Shown: piece by piece, positions 17,679 to 26,071 of the stretch
Position numbering within the stretch: position 1 is the first letter of the stretch
Layout: each line of letters opens with the position of its first letter
Assembly: GCF_001950325.1 (NCBI RefSeq)
Contig: NZ_BDJL01000030.1
Span: 1 to 64,000 of the forward strand
DNA from: Carboxydothermus islandicus
Lineage (GTDB): Bacteria > Bacillota > Z-2901 > Carboxydothermales > Carboxydothermaceae
Reading direction: 5' to 3'
DNA: 64,000 nucleotides
Made by a program: the position numbers and the translations under genes
The notes under the pieces: generated by a model
What the model was told of the DNA's origin: nothing
Seen by the model: only the letters and a program-made list of their open reading frames with translations
The model's database searches: none

Positions 17679-18422
17679 CTACAACACCATTCCGCCATCC
17701 ACAACAATTGTTTGCCCAGTTATATAGCCTGCGCCTTCGCTTGCCAGAAATAACACCGCCGCTGCCACATCATCGGGGGTACCCAGTCTTTCAGCAGGGA
17801 TGGCGTTAAGTAAAGCTTCTTTTACTTTTTCGTCTAAGTTCTCGGTCATATCTGTTTTTATGTACCCGGGCGCAACGGCATTAACGGTTATTCCTCTGCT
17901 GGCAAGCTCCAAGGCTACAGCTTTGGTAAAGCCGATTATAGCGGCTTTACTTGCAGCGTAATTGGCTTGACCGGCATTTCCTTTAATGCCAACCACTGAA
18001 CTGATATTAATTATTCTTCCAAACCGCTGTTTTAGCATTATTTTGGCAGCTTCTCGGGTTACAAGAAAAGTTGAATATAAATTTGTTTTTATGACTGAGT
18101 CAAAGTCGTCATACGACATGCGTAAAAGCAGTTTATCTTTGGTAATACCCGCATTATTTATAACAATATCAATTTTGCCAAAAGTTGCTACTAACTCTTT
18201 AAAAATTCTCTCAACTTCTTCTTTTTGGCTGACATCACCTTTTAAAAGAAGAACATCAGCCCCCTTGCTTTTTAACTCATCTTTTAACTGGCCGGCCAGC
18301 AAATCGTTACGAGCATAGTTTATTCCAACTTTTGCTCCCGCCAGAGCAAATTTTTCGGCTATTTTACGTCCGATACCGCGGCTTGCTCCGGTAACCAGAA
18401 CAACCTTACCGCTAAAATTCAT
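17679..18422 (-). CDS. fabG: 3-oxoacyl-ACP reductase
   Basis: FabG is the NADPH-dependent short-chain dehydrogenase that reduces beta-ketoacyl-ACP. The 247 residues show VTGASRGIG (10-18), NNAG, and the catalytic Ser, Tyr and Lys in INISSVVG and NYAASKAA (around 154). The ATG at 18422 is used because GGGAGG lies nine bases upstream, within the fabD tail. An upstream ATG at 18470 would only run through fabD. Confidence 0.97.
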   Translation of the reverse strand: MNFSGKVVLVTGASRGIGRKIAEKFALAGAKVGINYARNDLLAGQLKDELKSKGADVLLLKGDVSQKEEVERIFKELVATFGKIDIVINNAGITKDKLLLRMSYDDFDSVIKTNLYSTFLVTREAAKIMLKQRFGRIINISSVVGIKGNAGQANYAASKAAIIGFTKAVALELASRGITVNAVAPGYIKTDMTENLDEKVKEALLNAIPAERLGTPDDVAAAVLFLASEGAGYITGQTIVVDGGMVL

Positions 18423-18423
18423 T

Positions 18424-19362
18424 TTATCCAACCTCCCCGGGGTTATCAAGTAAAAACCGCAAACTTTCAAGATTATTTACACTGAAAGTAGCAACCGGGA
18501 CAATTCGCTTAATTAAATTTGTTAACACCTTGCCAGGACCTATTTCAATAAATTTTGTAACTTCGGCCTTAGCCATTTCCAGGACCGACTGCTCCCATAA
18601 AACCGGAGACGCCATCTGCTTAGAAAGCAAATCCTTTATTTTCGTAGGGTCAGTTAAGATTTCAGCGGTAACATTACTGATAACCGGTGCTTTAGGAGGT
18701 AAAAATTCAACTTTTTCTAAGTGCTCTTGAAACTTTAACGCGGCAGCCCTCATCAGGGAAGAATGAAAAGGTGCTGAAACCGGAAGTTCTACGATCTTTC
18801 GAGCCCCCACTTCCTTTAAATGATTCAATGTAAGCTCTTTGATTTTACTTTCACCGGCCAATACGTATTGACCCCCGCCGTTAAAGTTCACGATTTCCAT
18901 GATACCATATTCCTGGAGTTTTTTTACCGCAGACACAAGCTTTTCTTTTTCTACGCCCATAACCGCAAGCATTACCCCTTGCCCCAAAGGAACGGCTTCC
19001 TGCATCAGTTTCCCCCTGACATGTACCAGCCTAACTGCATCGGTAAAATTTATAACTCCCGCTGCGGTAAGGGCAGTAAACTCACCTAAACTGTGACCGC
19101 TATAAATTTCAGCTTTTATTCCCTTTTCTTCTAAAATTAAATACAGAGCATAGCTTAAAGTTAAGATTGCCGGCTGGGTGTTTGCAGTTTTATTAAGTTC
19201 CTCTTCGGGTCCTTCAAAAATAATTTTAGTCAGGTCATAACCTAAAATTTCATTGGCTAAATTGAAGTATTTTCGTACTATTGGTAATTCATCATATAAA
19301 TCTTTGCCCATTCCAACATACTGGGATCCTTGACCGGGGAAAACAAAAGCAGTTTTACTCAT
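18424..19362 (-). CDS. fabD: Malonyl-CoA:ACP transacylase
   Basis: FabD loads malonyl groups onto ACP. The 312 residues begin with FVFPGQGSQYVGMGKDLY and carry the nucleophile S91 in YSGHSLGEFTAL. PVSAPFHSSLM contains the partner His. It overlaps fabK by 8 bases. Confidence 0.96.
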   Translation of the reverse strand: MSKTAFVFPGQGSQYVGMGKDLYDELPIVRKYFNLANEILGYDLTKIIFEGPEEELNKTANTQPAILTLSYALYLILEEKGIKAEIYSGHSLGEFTALTAAGVINFTDAVRLVHVRGKLMQEAVPLGQGVMLAVMGVEKEKLVSAVKKLQEYGIMEIVNFNGGGQYVLAGESKIKELTLNHLKEVGARKIVELPVSAPFHSSLMRAAALKFQEHLEKVEFLPPKAPVISNVTAEILTDPTKIKDLLSKQMASPVLWEQSVLEMAKAEVTKFIEIGPGKVLTNLIKRIVPVATFSVNNLESLRFLLDNPGEVG

Positions 19363-20299
19363 TCAATTCCCTCGCAATCCTTTTCATTATTTCTTTCGCC
19401 TCAGAAATAATTTCTTCAATAATTTCCTTAATCGGCTTTATTTCTTTTATTAAACCGGCAATTTGTCCCGCCATCAGTGAACCTTCTTCAATATCCCCTT
19501 CCTGCATGCAGCGCCTTAAACTTCCAGCACCAAGTTTTTCAAGTTCCTCGGGAGGAGCACCCTTTTGTTCTAACTCCAAAAAACGCCGGGCAAGTTTATT
19601 TTTTATAACCCGCACAGGGTGTCCGGTCGAAGCCCCGGTGATAACCGTATCTCTGTCGCCGGCTTTAATTACCGCTTCTTTTACTGCAGGATGTATTTCC
19701 GTTTCTTGGGCACACAGAAAACGGGTTCCAATTTGTACCGCTTGGGCTCCCAAAGCTAAAGCAGCAACCAATCCCCTACCATCAGCAATTCCACCAGCTG
19801 CAACTACCGGAATCGAAACATTATCTACAACTTGCGGTACCAGGGCCATGGTAGTAAGTTCACCAATATGTCCCCCCGATTCATGGCCCTCAGCGATCAC
19901 CGCATCTACTCCCGTTTTTTCCAGGCGTTTTGCTAATGCCACCGAAGCCACCACGGGGATTATTTTTATATTATTTTCTTTAAGTCTCTTAATATATTTG
20001 CCGGGATTGCCAGCACCGGTAGTTATCACCGGAACCCTTTCTTCAATGATTACTTCCATTACTTCATCTACATGGGGAGAAAGCAACATTACATTCACTC
20101 CAAAAGGTTTATCGGTAAGGCTTTTTACCTTCCGAACCTCCGCTAAAACCCATTCCGCCGGTGCATTACCCGCTCCTATAATCCCAAGGCCTCCCGCATT
20201 GGAAACCGCTGCTGCCAGGCGCGCGGTTGCTACCCAGGCCATCCCTCCCTGGATAATGGGATACTTTATTTTTAAAAGTTCCGTAATCTTAGTCTTCAA
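19355..20299 (-). CDS. fabK: Enoyl-ACP reductase II (FMN type)
   Basis: FabK is the flavin-dependent enoyl reductase that completes each elongation cycle and is insensitive to triclosan. The 314-residue protein has the NMO/FabK TIM-barrel pattern: YPIIQGGMAWVA (15-26), VIAEGHESGGHIG, and PVVAAGGIADG followed by GAQAVQIGTRFL for FMN phosphate binding. The start is TTG at 20299 behind GGAGGGC. No fabI is seen here, so this is probably the cell's elongation reductase. Confidence 0.93.
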   Translation of the reverse strand: MKTKITELLKIKYPIIQGGMAWVATARLAAAVSNAGGLGIIGAGNAPAEWVLAEVRKVKSLTDKPFGVNVMLLSPHVDEVMEVIIEERVPVITTGAGNPGKYIKRLKENNIKIIPVVASVALAKRLEKTGVDAVIAEGHESGGHIGELTTMALVPQVVDNVSIPVVAAGGIADGRGLVAALALGAQAVQIGTRFLCAQETEIHPAVKEAVIKAGDRDTVITGASTGHPVRVIKNKLARRFLELEQKGAPPEELEKLGAGSLRRCMQEGDIEEGSLMAGQIAGLIKEIKPIKEIIEEIISEAKEIMKRIARELNE

Positions 20300-20311
20300 T
20301 TTACCGCCCTC

Positions 20312-21304
20312 CTAATATTCCATAATTAAACCGCCCCAGGCAAGACCCGCTCCAAACCCATTAAGTAAGAGCTTATCACCTTTTTTTAGTTTTCCCGCAT
20401 GAATAGCTTCAGCCAATGCTATGGGTATAGACGCCGCCGAGGTATTTCCGTAAAGTTCGATATTAATAAAGGTCTTTTCAATACCTAAAGACAAACGTTC
20501 CAAAGAGTTAACAATTATCCGACGATTGGCCTGGTGAAATAAATATAAATCAATATCATCCGGTTGTAAGTTGGCTTTTTTAAGTAAACCGTTTACCGAC
20601 TCTTCAATTTTCTTTACCGCAAATTTAAAAACTTCACTCCCATTCATTTTAATAAAATGGAGCCTTTTTTCGACGGTCTCTATTGACGCAGGAAGTTTAG
20701 ACCCTCCGGCAGGCAATTTTAATAAGTCAGCACCACTTCCGTCGGCTCCAAGTTCAAAGGCCAAAATCCCCGCTTTTTGCGGATTTACACCCAGTATCAC
20801 AGCACCAGCACCATCACCAAATAAAACAGCGGTACTTCTATCCTGCCAGTCAACTATTGCTGAAAGCTTTTCTGCACCAACCACAAGTACCTTTTGCGGA
20901 TATAGCACTTTAGTATATAAAGCTCCGGTAACCAAAGCATAAATAAACCCGGTACAACCAATAGACAAGTCGAACGCTCCGGCATTGATTGCCCCAATCT
21001 TTTCCTGCAACTGAGCCGCCGTGGCGGGAAAAATCATATCCGGAGTGGCGGTAGCCACAATAATTAAACCAATTTCCCCGGGTTTGATTTTGGCGCTCTG
21101 CATTGCCTTTTCTGCTGCATGATAAGCCATAGATAGAGTAGTTTCATCCTGGGAAGCGATACGCCTTTCTCTAATCCCGGTTCGGGTTACTATCCATTCA
21201 TCGGTAGTATCTAATCTTGATTCAAGCTCTTTGTTCGTTAAAATCTTTTCCGGTACATAATACCCGGTTCCCAAAATTTCTATGCCTTCAATCCTCCCGG
21301 ACAT
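20312..21304 (-). CDS. fabH: Beta-ketoacyl-ACP synthase III
   Basis: FabH starts fatty-acid synthesis from acyl-CoA and malonyl-ACP, and its primer choice sets straight or branched chains. The 330 residues contain C117 in SIGCTGFIYAL, H257 in FHQANRRI and N287 in LYGNTSAA. Its start overlaps the plsX end by 17 bases. Confidence 0.96.
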   Translation of the reverse strand: MSGRIEGIEILGTGYYVPEKILTNKELESRLDTTDEWIVTRTGIRERRIASQDETTLSMAYHAAEKAMQSAKIKPGEIGLIIVATATPDMIFPATAAQLQEKIGAINAGAFDLSIGCTGFIYALVTGALYTKVLYPQKVLVVGAEKLSAIVDWQDRSTAVLFGDGAGAVILGVNPQKAGILAFELGADGSGADLLKLPAGGSKLPASIETVEKRLHFIKMNGSEVFKFAVKKIEESVNGLLKKANLQPDDIDLYLFHQANRRIIVNSLERLSLGIEKTFINIELYGNTSAASIPIALAEAIHAGKLKKGDKLLLNGFGAGLAWGGLIMEY

Positions 21305-22280
21305 TAAAATCCCCCTTTATTAATTCAGTTATAAAACCGGATTGAACGGCTTTGGTCATTACTTTTAAACCATTGCGTACCGCCAGTCGGCGGGAGCGTC
21401 CGTGGGCAATAAAAACTATTCCGTTTACTCCCAAAAGCGGAGCACCACCATATTCCGCATAATCAAGACGCTTTTTTATTTTCTGTAAAGACTCTCTCAA
21501 GATTAATCCTCCAAGACTTCCCTTGAAGCCGGTAAAAACCTCATTTTTCAAAAGAACAAAAATACTTTCTGCAAGTCCCTCACCAGTTTTAAGAACGATA
21601 TTACCAACAAAACCATCGGCAACAATTATGTCCGCCACACCTCTAAAAATGTCTTTTCCATCAATATTCCCTATAAAGCCAGAAATTTTTTCCTTTAAAA
21701 TGGGATAGGTCTTTTTTATCAGGTCATTACCTTTTCCTTCTTCTTCTCCATTACTTAACAGTGCCACCCGGGGATTTTTTATTTGGTATGCAGTTTTTAA
21801 ATAAACCTGGGCCATAACCGTAAATTGAAATAGGTTTTCAGGTTTGACGTCAACGTTGGCACCCGCATCAATTAAAAACGTCTGCCCGGTCAGTGTTGGT
21901 AATGGGGTAATAATTGCCGGTCGGTCAATTCCGTTAATCTTACCCAGGCATAGCACCGCCGAAGCCATCACCGCTCCGGTATTGCCGGCAGAGAAAAACC
22001 CCTGAGCTACCCCTTCCCTTACTAACTGAAGACCTTTCCATACTGAGCTTTCCTTTTTCTTTAACGCAACTGTAGGTTTTTCTTCCATCGTTACAACTTC
22101 GTCGGCATTTATTATTTCGATATATCCAAGGATTTTTCCTTTTTTTGTAAATTCTTTTTTTATTTCTTCTTCCCGTCCAACCAAGATAATTTTCTCGCCC
22201 GTTTCTTCAACAAAATCCTGAACCCCTAAAACTATTTCCCTGGGAGCATAATCGCCTCCCATGGCGTCCACCACTAACAA
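21288..22280 (-). CDS. plsX: Phosphate acyltransferase PlsX
   Basis: PlsX makes acyl-phosphate from acyl-ACP, the donor for PlsY in phospholipid synthesis. The 330 residues begin VVDAMGGDYAPREIV and include FFSAGNTGAVMA and DGFVGNIVLKTGEG, both typical. The start is TTG at 22280 with GGAGGG upstream. The fapR-plsX-fab order matches the classic FapR regulon. Confidence 0.95.
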   Translation of the reverse strand: MLVVDAMGGDYAPREIVLGVQDFVEETGEKIILVGREEEIKKEFTKKGKILGYIEIINADEVVTMEEKPTVALKKKESSVWKGLQLVREGVAQGFFSAGNTGAVMASAVLCLGKINGIDRPAIITPLPTLTGQTFLIDAGANVDVKPENLFQFTVMAQVYLKTAYQIKNPRVALLSNGEEEGKGNDLIKKTYPILKEKISGFIGNIDGKDIFRGVADIIVADGFVGNIVLKTGEGLAESIFVLLKNEVFTGFKGSLGGLILRESLQKIKKRLDYAEYGGAPLLGVNGIVFIAHGRSRRLAVRNGLKVMTKAVQSGFITELIKGDFNVRED

Positions 22281-22283
22281 ATC

Positions 22284-22844
22284 CTAACCCTCCCTTGAAA
22301 TTTTGAAAACCACAAATCTCCCGACGTAAACAATTTCATTTTCTACATTGCCCGTAACTTTTATGTAATATTTACTTTGCTTTTTTTCTCGAACCATCGC
22401 CGTAGCAATAACCTTTTGACCCAAACATACCGGCTTTTTAAAGCTTACCCGGGCAATCCCGGTCAAGACATTTTTACCCGGACACAATGCCACCGCCAGA
22501 GAGTTTGCCTGGGCAAAGAGAAAGTGTCCACGAGCGATATTTCCATCCTTAAAGCACATTTCCGGTGTGATTTCCAGCATTGATGCCGCCTTTTCTCCCG
22601 GTTCCAATAAAATCAACCGCCCAATAATATCTTCTTTGGTGAGCGATGTTAAATTTTGATAAGCTCGTTGCGCCATCATTTCAATACGTTCCCGTTGCTC
22701 GGGGATGGCTAAAATCATCCGATCCAAACGGATAGTTTGTACACTTACCCCTAAAGTTGCTGCCAATTGTTCATCTGTTAAGAAGGGGTTTTTTTCAATT
22801 ATTTCCAGTAATTTTTTTCTTCTTGCTTTCGGCGACTTGTTCAT
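22284..22844 (-). CDS. fapR: Fatty acid biosynthesis repressor FapR
   Basis: FapR represses fatty-acid and phospholipid genes until malonyl-CoA binds it. The 186 residues show an N-terminal helix-turn-helix (LTDEQLAATLGVSVQTIRLDRM, about 18-39) joined to a C-terminal hot-dog domain (about 85-186), including GHFLFAQANSLAVAL and VARVSFKKPV, where malonyl-CoA binds. It heads the run of genes it should control. A palindrome overlapping its own promoter may be the operator. Confidence 0.94.
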   Translation of the reverse strand: MNKSPKARRKKLLEIIEKNPFLTDEQLAATLGVSVQTIRLDRMILAIPEQRERIEMMAQRAYQNLTSLTKEDIIGRLILLEPGEKAASMLEITPEMCFKDGNIARGHFLFAQANSLAVALCPGKNVLTGIARVSFKKPVCLGQKVIATAMVREKKQSKYYIKVTGNVENEIVYVGRFVVFKISREG

Positions 22845-22869
22845 TTAACACCACCTTTTATTACCTGCT

Positions 22870-22882
22870 ACTATATAATAGT
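22870..22882 (-). promoter_or_regulatory. Candidate FapR operator (inverted repeat)
   Basis: ACTAT and ATAGT arms with a 3-base centre form an inverted repeat just downstream of and touching the predicted -10 box. FapR operators are AT-rich inverted repeats in this position. I cannot confirm a match to the published consensus from memory. Confidence 0.4.
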
Positions 22883-22908
22883 TTAATTTATCCCCGATTT
22901 TCTTGCAA
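22880..22908 (-). promoter_or_regulatory. Promoter of the fapR-plsX-fab operon
   Basis: TTGCAA (22908-22903) and TAAACT (22885-22880) are 17 bases apart on the minus strand, directly after the rpmF terminator. The start would lie near 22873, giving a leader of about 30 bases. Confidence 0.55.
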
Positions 22909-22913
22909 GCAAA

Positions 22914-22945
22914 AAAAAATCTCCAGTCATAACTGGAGATTTTTT
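22914..22945 (-). terminator. Terminator after rpmF
   Basis: A 9-bp stem (22919-22927 with 22932-22940, ATCTCCAGT/ACTGGAGAT) with a 4-base loop is flanked by A and T runs. It ends the yceD-rpmF transcript and insulates the fapR promoter. The A/T flanks would also let it act in the other direction. Confidence 0.9.
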
Positions 22946-22946
22946 A

Positions 22947-23123
22947 CTACTCAATATTCACAACCTGCCGGCCATCATAATACCCGCAGTTTTTACACAC
23001 CCGATGAGGTATCATTAATTGATGGCAGTGCGGACAGCTCACAAGTTTAGGAACAGCAATCTTCCACTGCGACCGCCGTTTATTTTTTCTTGCCTTTGAT
23101 ACCCGTCTCTTTGGTACTCCCAT
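22947..23123 (-). CDS. rpmF: 50S ribosomal protein L32 (zinc-ribbon form)
   Basis: The 58-residue protein begins MGVPKRRVSKARKNKRRSQW, the L32 signature, and carries four cysteines in CPHC (30-33) and CKNC (43-46), the zinc-binding version. It ends NCGYYDGRQVVNIE. It starts four bases after yceD, the usual yceD-rpmF pairing. Confidence 0.95.
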   Translation of the reverse strand: MGVPKRRVSKARKNKRRSQWKIAVPKLVSCPHCHQLMIPHRVCKNCGYYDGRQVVNIE

Positions 23124-23126
23124 ACC

Positions 23127-23627
23127 TTACACCCCCTTTTGCTTTTCTAAGAGCTGTTTTAGCGGCAACAGCCGAATATCGATTTCTTCCTGAGTACAAC
23201 TGCATTCCCGCTCATTTAAATTTTCACCACAAATAGGGCACAGGCCTTTACAATTATGATGGCAAACAGGTTTTAACGGCAAATTTAATACCGTTTCTTC
23301 AAAAACAAGTTCATCAAGATTTATTTTAAAATCAACCAGAGCATAACTATCTTCATCGGCAACTAACTTATACAAACGTTCCACAAAAAGATCAACTTTA
23401 AGCTCAATATTGTTAAGACAAAGGCTACATTTGGTATGAACTACCCCGGTTATTTTACCTTTTAAGTAAAAACCATCATTGGTATTTTGCACGGTACCGG
23501 TAATTAAAAAAGGTTTCTCGCTGGTAAAATTTCCAAAGCTCTCTCCCAGCGCGTTAAGATTAATTTTTTCGGCAAACTCCAAAACGACATTTTTGTCATT
23601 TTTTATAGAAGTTAAATCTAAATACAT
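23127..23627 (-). CDS. YceD family (DUF177) protein
   Basis: This 166-residue member of the DUF177/YceD family is encoded before rpmF in most bacteria, and YceD homologues affect 23S rRNA accumulation. Paired cysteines occur in CSLCLNN in the middle and in CHHNCKGLCPICG plus CSC near the C terminus, suggesting a metal-binding knuckle. The ATG follows GGGGG, and a consensus promoter lies just upstream. Confidence 0.9.
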   Translation of the reverse strand: MYLDLTSIKNDKNVVLEFAEKINLNALGESFGNFTSEKPFLITGTVQNTNDGFYLKGKITGVVHTKCSLCLNNIELKVDLFVERLYKLVADEDSYALVDFKINLDELVFEETVLNLPLKPVCHHNCKGLCPICGENLNERECSCTQEEIDIRLLPLKQLLEKQKGV

Positions 23628-23653
23628 CTTTTAAACCCCCAATAACAACTAAC

Positions 23654-23682
23654 ATTATAACCGGGGTAAAAAATACTGTCAA
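23654..23682 (-). promoter_or_regulatory. Consensus sigma-A promoter for yceD-rpmF
   Basis: TTGACA (23682-23677) and TATAAT (23659-23654) are exactly 17 bases apart on the minus strand, between ackA and yceD. This is a perfect match to the housekeeping consensus and fits a ribosomal-protein transcript. Confidence 0.92.
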
Positions 23683-23687
23683 CTATT

Positions 23688-24884
23688 TTACTTGTTACTT
23701 ACCAGCTCAAGGGTTTCTTTAGCAATCATCAATTCTTCATTGGTTGGAATTACCAGGATTTTCACTTTCGAGTCCGGTGTAGAAATTAGTGTTTCTTTAC
23801 CTCTTATTTTATTTTTTTCTTCATCAAGGATTGCCCCGAGGAACCCCAAATATTTGCAAACTTCCCTGCGCACAACCTCCGAATTTTCCCCCACACCCGC
23901 CGTAAATACTATGGCATCAACGCCATTCATGGCAGCGGCATAAGCCCCAATGTATTTTGCCACCTGGTAACAAAACATTTCAAGAGCAAGTTTAGCTTTG
24001 TCATCCCCGGCGGAAGCCCTTTCTTCAATATCTCTAAAGTCGCTGTAACCAGATATTCCTAAAACACCGCTCTTTTTATTTAAAATATCATTAACCTGAG
24101 CAGCCGACAATCCTTCCTTTTCCTGGATAAAGGTCACAATAGCTGGATCAATATTCCCCGAACGGGTTCCCATCATAAGACCCTCTAAAGGAGTAAAACC
24201 CATAGAAGTATCTACCGATTTCCCTTCTTTTACCGCCGCCACACTGGAACCATTTCCCAGGTGACAGGTAATTATTTTTAGTTCCCTTAAAGGCTTTCCA
24301 AGAATTTCCGAAGCCTTAAAGGCAACATACTTGTGAGAAGTTCCATGAAATCCATACCGTCTAATACCGTATTTTTCATACCAGTTATGCGGTACACCGT
24401 AAAGGTACGCTTTTTTAGGCATGGTCTGATGAAATGCCGTATCAAAAACACCCACCTGCGGCGTGTTAGGTAAAAGCTTCTGGCAAGCTTTAATTCCCAA
24501 TACATTTGGAGGGTTGTGAAGTGGAGCTAATTGAACGCATTCTTCAACGGCATTAAGGACTTCTTCATCAATGATAACAGAACCGGAAAATCTTTCTCCA
24601 CCATGTACAATTCTATGGCCAATCGCGGTAATTTCCTCCAAACTTTTTAAAATACCGTATTCTTCCCGAACTAATTCCTCCAAAACTGCATTAATAGCAA
24701 CCTCATGATTGGCAAAAGGTTGTTCCTTTTTGACTTTTTCCCGTCCGGGTAGGTCAATAATCAAGCGAGAACCTTCTAAACCAATTCTTTCTACCAGGCC
24801 TTTTGCTAATACCGTTTCGCTCTCCATGTCCAGTAACTGGTATTTAAGGGATGAGCTACCGCAGTTTAGTACGAGTATTTTCAC
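23688..24884 (-). CDS. ackA: Acetate kinase
   Basis: AckA interconverts acetyl-phosphate plus ADP and acetate plus ATP. The 398 residues show the ASKHA-fold motifs [12 protein letters not shown] (5-16), [36 protein letters not shown] and [10 protein letters not shown]. The GTG start at 24884 follows GGGGGC. Transcribed after pta, it gives substrate-level ATP from acetyl-CoA, in keeping with an acetogenic or fermentative anaerobe. Confidence 0.97.
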   Translation of the reverse strand: MKILVLNCGSSSLKYQLLDMESETVLAKGLVERIGLEGSRLIIDLPGREKVKKEQPFANHEVAINAVLEELVREEYGILKSLEEITAIGHRIVHGGERFSGSVIIDEEVLNAVEECVQLAPLHNPPNVLGIKACQKLLPNTPQVGVFDTAFHQTMPKKAYLYGVPHNWYEKYGIRRYGFHGTSHKYVAFKASEILGKPLRELKIITCHLGNGSSVAAVKEGKSVDTSMGFTPLEGLMMGTRSGNIDPAIVTFIQEKEGLSAAQVNDILNKKSGVLGISGYSDFRDIEERASAGDDKAKLALEMFCYQVAKYIGAYAAAMNGVDAIVFTAGVGENSEVVRREVCKYLGFLGAILDEEKNKIRGKETLISTPDSKVKILVIPTNEELMIAKETLELVSNK

Positions 24885-24911
24885 AAAATATGCCCCCTTT
24901 TAAGAAAATTT

Positions 24912-24932
24912 AAAAGCGCCAAAGGCGCCTTA
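24912..24932 (-). terminator. Short GC hairpin between pta and ackA
   Basis: GCGCC and GGCGC (24916-24920 with 24924-24928) pair around three bases at the pta stop codon, followed on the minus strand by TTTTAAATTTTC. It is weak as a terminator and may simply tune ackA expression. Confidence 0.45.
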
Positions 24933-25934
24933 AATTCCATAATACGATTGAACCGCCGTTATTGCTACTAAGTTTACAATTTCATCCACATTACATCCCC
25001 GGGACAAATCATTTACCGGTTTGGCCATACCCTGCAATATCGGTCCGATCGCTTCTCCTCCGGACATTCTCTGAGCAAGTTTATATCCTATGTTTCCCGA
25101 CTGCAAATCAGGGAATATCAACACATTTGCTCTTCCGGCCACTTCACTTCCGGGAGCTTTTTGGGCACCTACCGCCGGGACAATTGCCGCATCTACCTGA
25201 AGTTCTCCTTCAATTTTTAAATCGGGTCGGAGACGATTGGCAATTCGCGCGGCTTCCCGTACTTTTTCCACCAACTCATGTTCGGCACTTCCTTTAGTTG
25301 AAAAAGAAAGCAGCCCCACATAAGGAGTTATTCCTAATAACTTTTGCGCTGTCATAGCTGACGCAATAGCAATTTCCGCTAACTGCTGGGGATTAGGATC
25401 GGGGTTAACAGCACAATCGGCAAAAAGCATTATTCCCTGCTCGCCAAATTGTGGATTAGGGATTACCATAATAAAAGCCCCGGAAACAACTGAAAACTCT
25501 GGCTTGGTCTTTATTATTTGTAAGGCTGGGCGCAAAACATTGGGAGTTGGACTTAAAGATCCTGCCACCAAACCATCGGCATCTTCTGCTTTAACCATAA
25601 GGGTAGCATAGTAAAGGGGATCATTTATTAGTTCATAAGCTTTTTCCAGGGTCATTCCCTTATTTTTTCTAAGTTCATATAAATGATTAGCATATCTATC
25701 CCGGTTATTATCTTTTAACGGATCAATAATAGTAACTCCATTAAGATCCACATTTAAATTTTTTGCTCTTTCGGCAATTTCTCTTTCGTTACCTAATAAA
25801 ATTATTTTAGCTAATTGTTGACCGATAATTTCACCGGCAGCTTTAATAACACGATCATCTTTACTTTCGGGAAGTACTATTGTTCGTTTAAATTCTCGGG
25901 CTTTGCTTTTTACTTTTTCAATAAAATTTAACAT
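24930..25934 (-). CDS. pta: Phosphate acetyltransferase
   Basis: Pta converts acetyl-CoA and phosphate to acetyl-phosphate. The 334 residues correspond to the short, single-domain Firmicute form. Typical stretches are VLPESKDDRVIKAA near the N terminus, DADGLVAGSLSPTPNVLRPALQ, LLSFSTKGSAEHE and NVLIFPDLQSGNIGYKL near the C terminus. ATG follows GGGAGG. The pta-ackA order is standard. Confidence 0.96.
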   Translation of the reverse strand: MLNFIEKVKSKAREFKRTIVLPESKDDRVIKAAGEIIGQQLAKIILLGNEREIAERAKNLNVDLNGVTIIDPLKDNNRDRYANHLYELRKNKGMTLEKAYELINDPLYYATLMVKAEDADGLVAGSLSPTPNVLRPALQIIKTKPEFSVVSGAFIMVIPNPQFGEQGIMLFADCAVNPDPNPQQLAEIAIASAMTAQKLLGITPYVGLLSFSTKGSAEHELVEKVREAARIANRLRPDLKIEGELQVDAAIVPAVGAQKAPGSEVAGRANVLIFPDLQSGNIGYKLAQRMSGGEAIGPILQGMAKPVNDLSRGCNVDEIVNLVAITAVQSYYGI

Positions 25935-26071
25935 AAAAAAGCCTCCCGACTTTTTTCAACATTATTTTTACCAATTTATTTATATCATACCCAATAAAGT
26001 TTTTCTATCCAGAATATTAAATTTTAAATTTTTTTATATTTCTTATATTTCAGACTTAGGAGTGAAGAGCA

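Noticed and set aside
19281-20315. Long plus-strand ORF of 344 codons opposite fabK
   Set aside because: It is the antisense shadow of fabK, rich in Ser/Pro/Thr with no ribosome-binding site or family resemblance.
25981-26071. Sigma-E-like CATACCCAAT upstream of ylbJ
   Set aside because: No matching -35 element at the right distance, so not called as a promoter.
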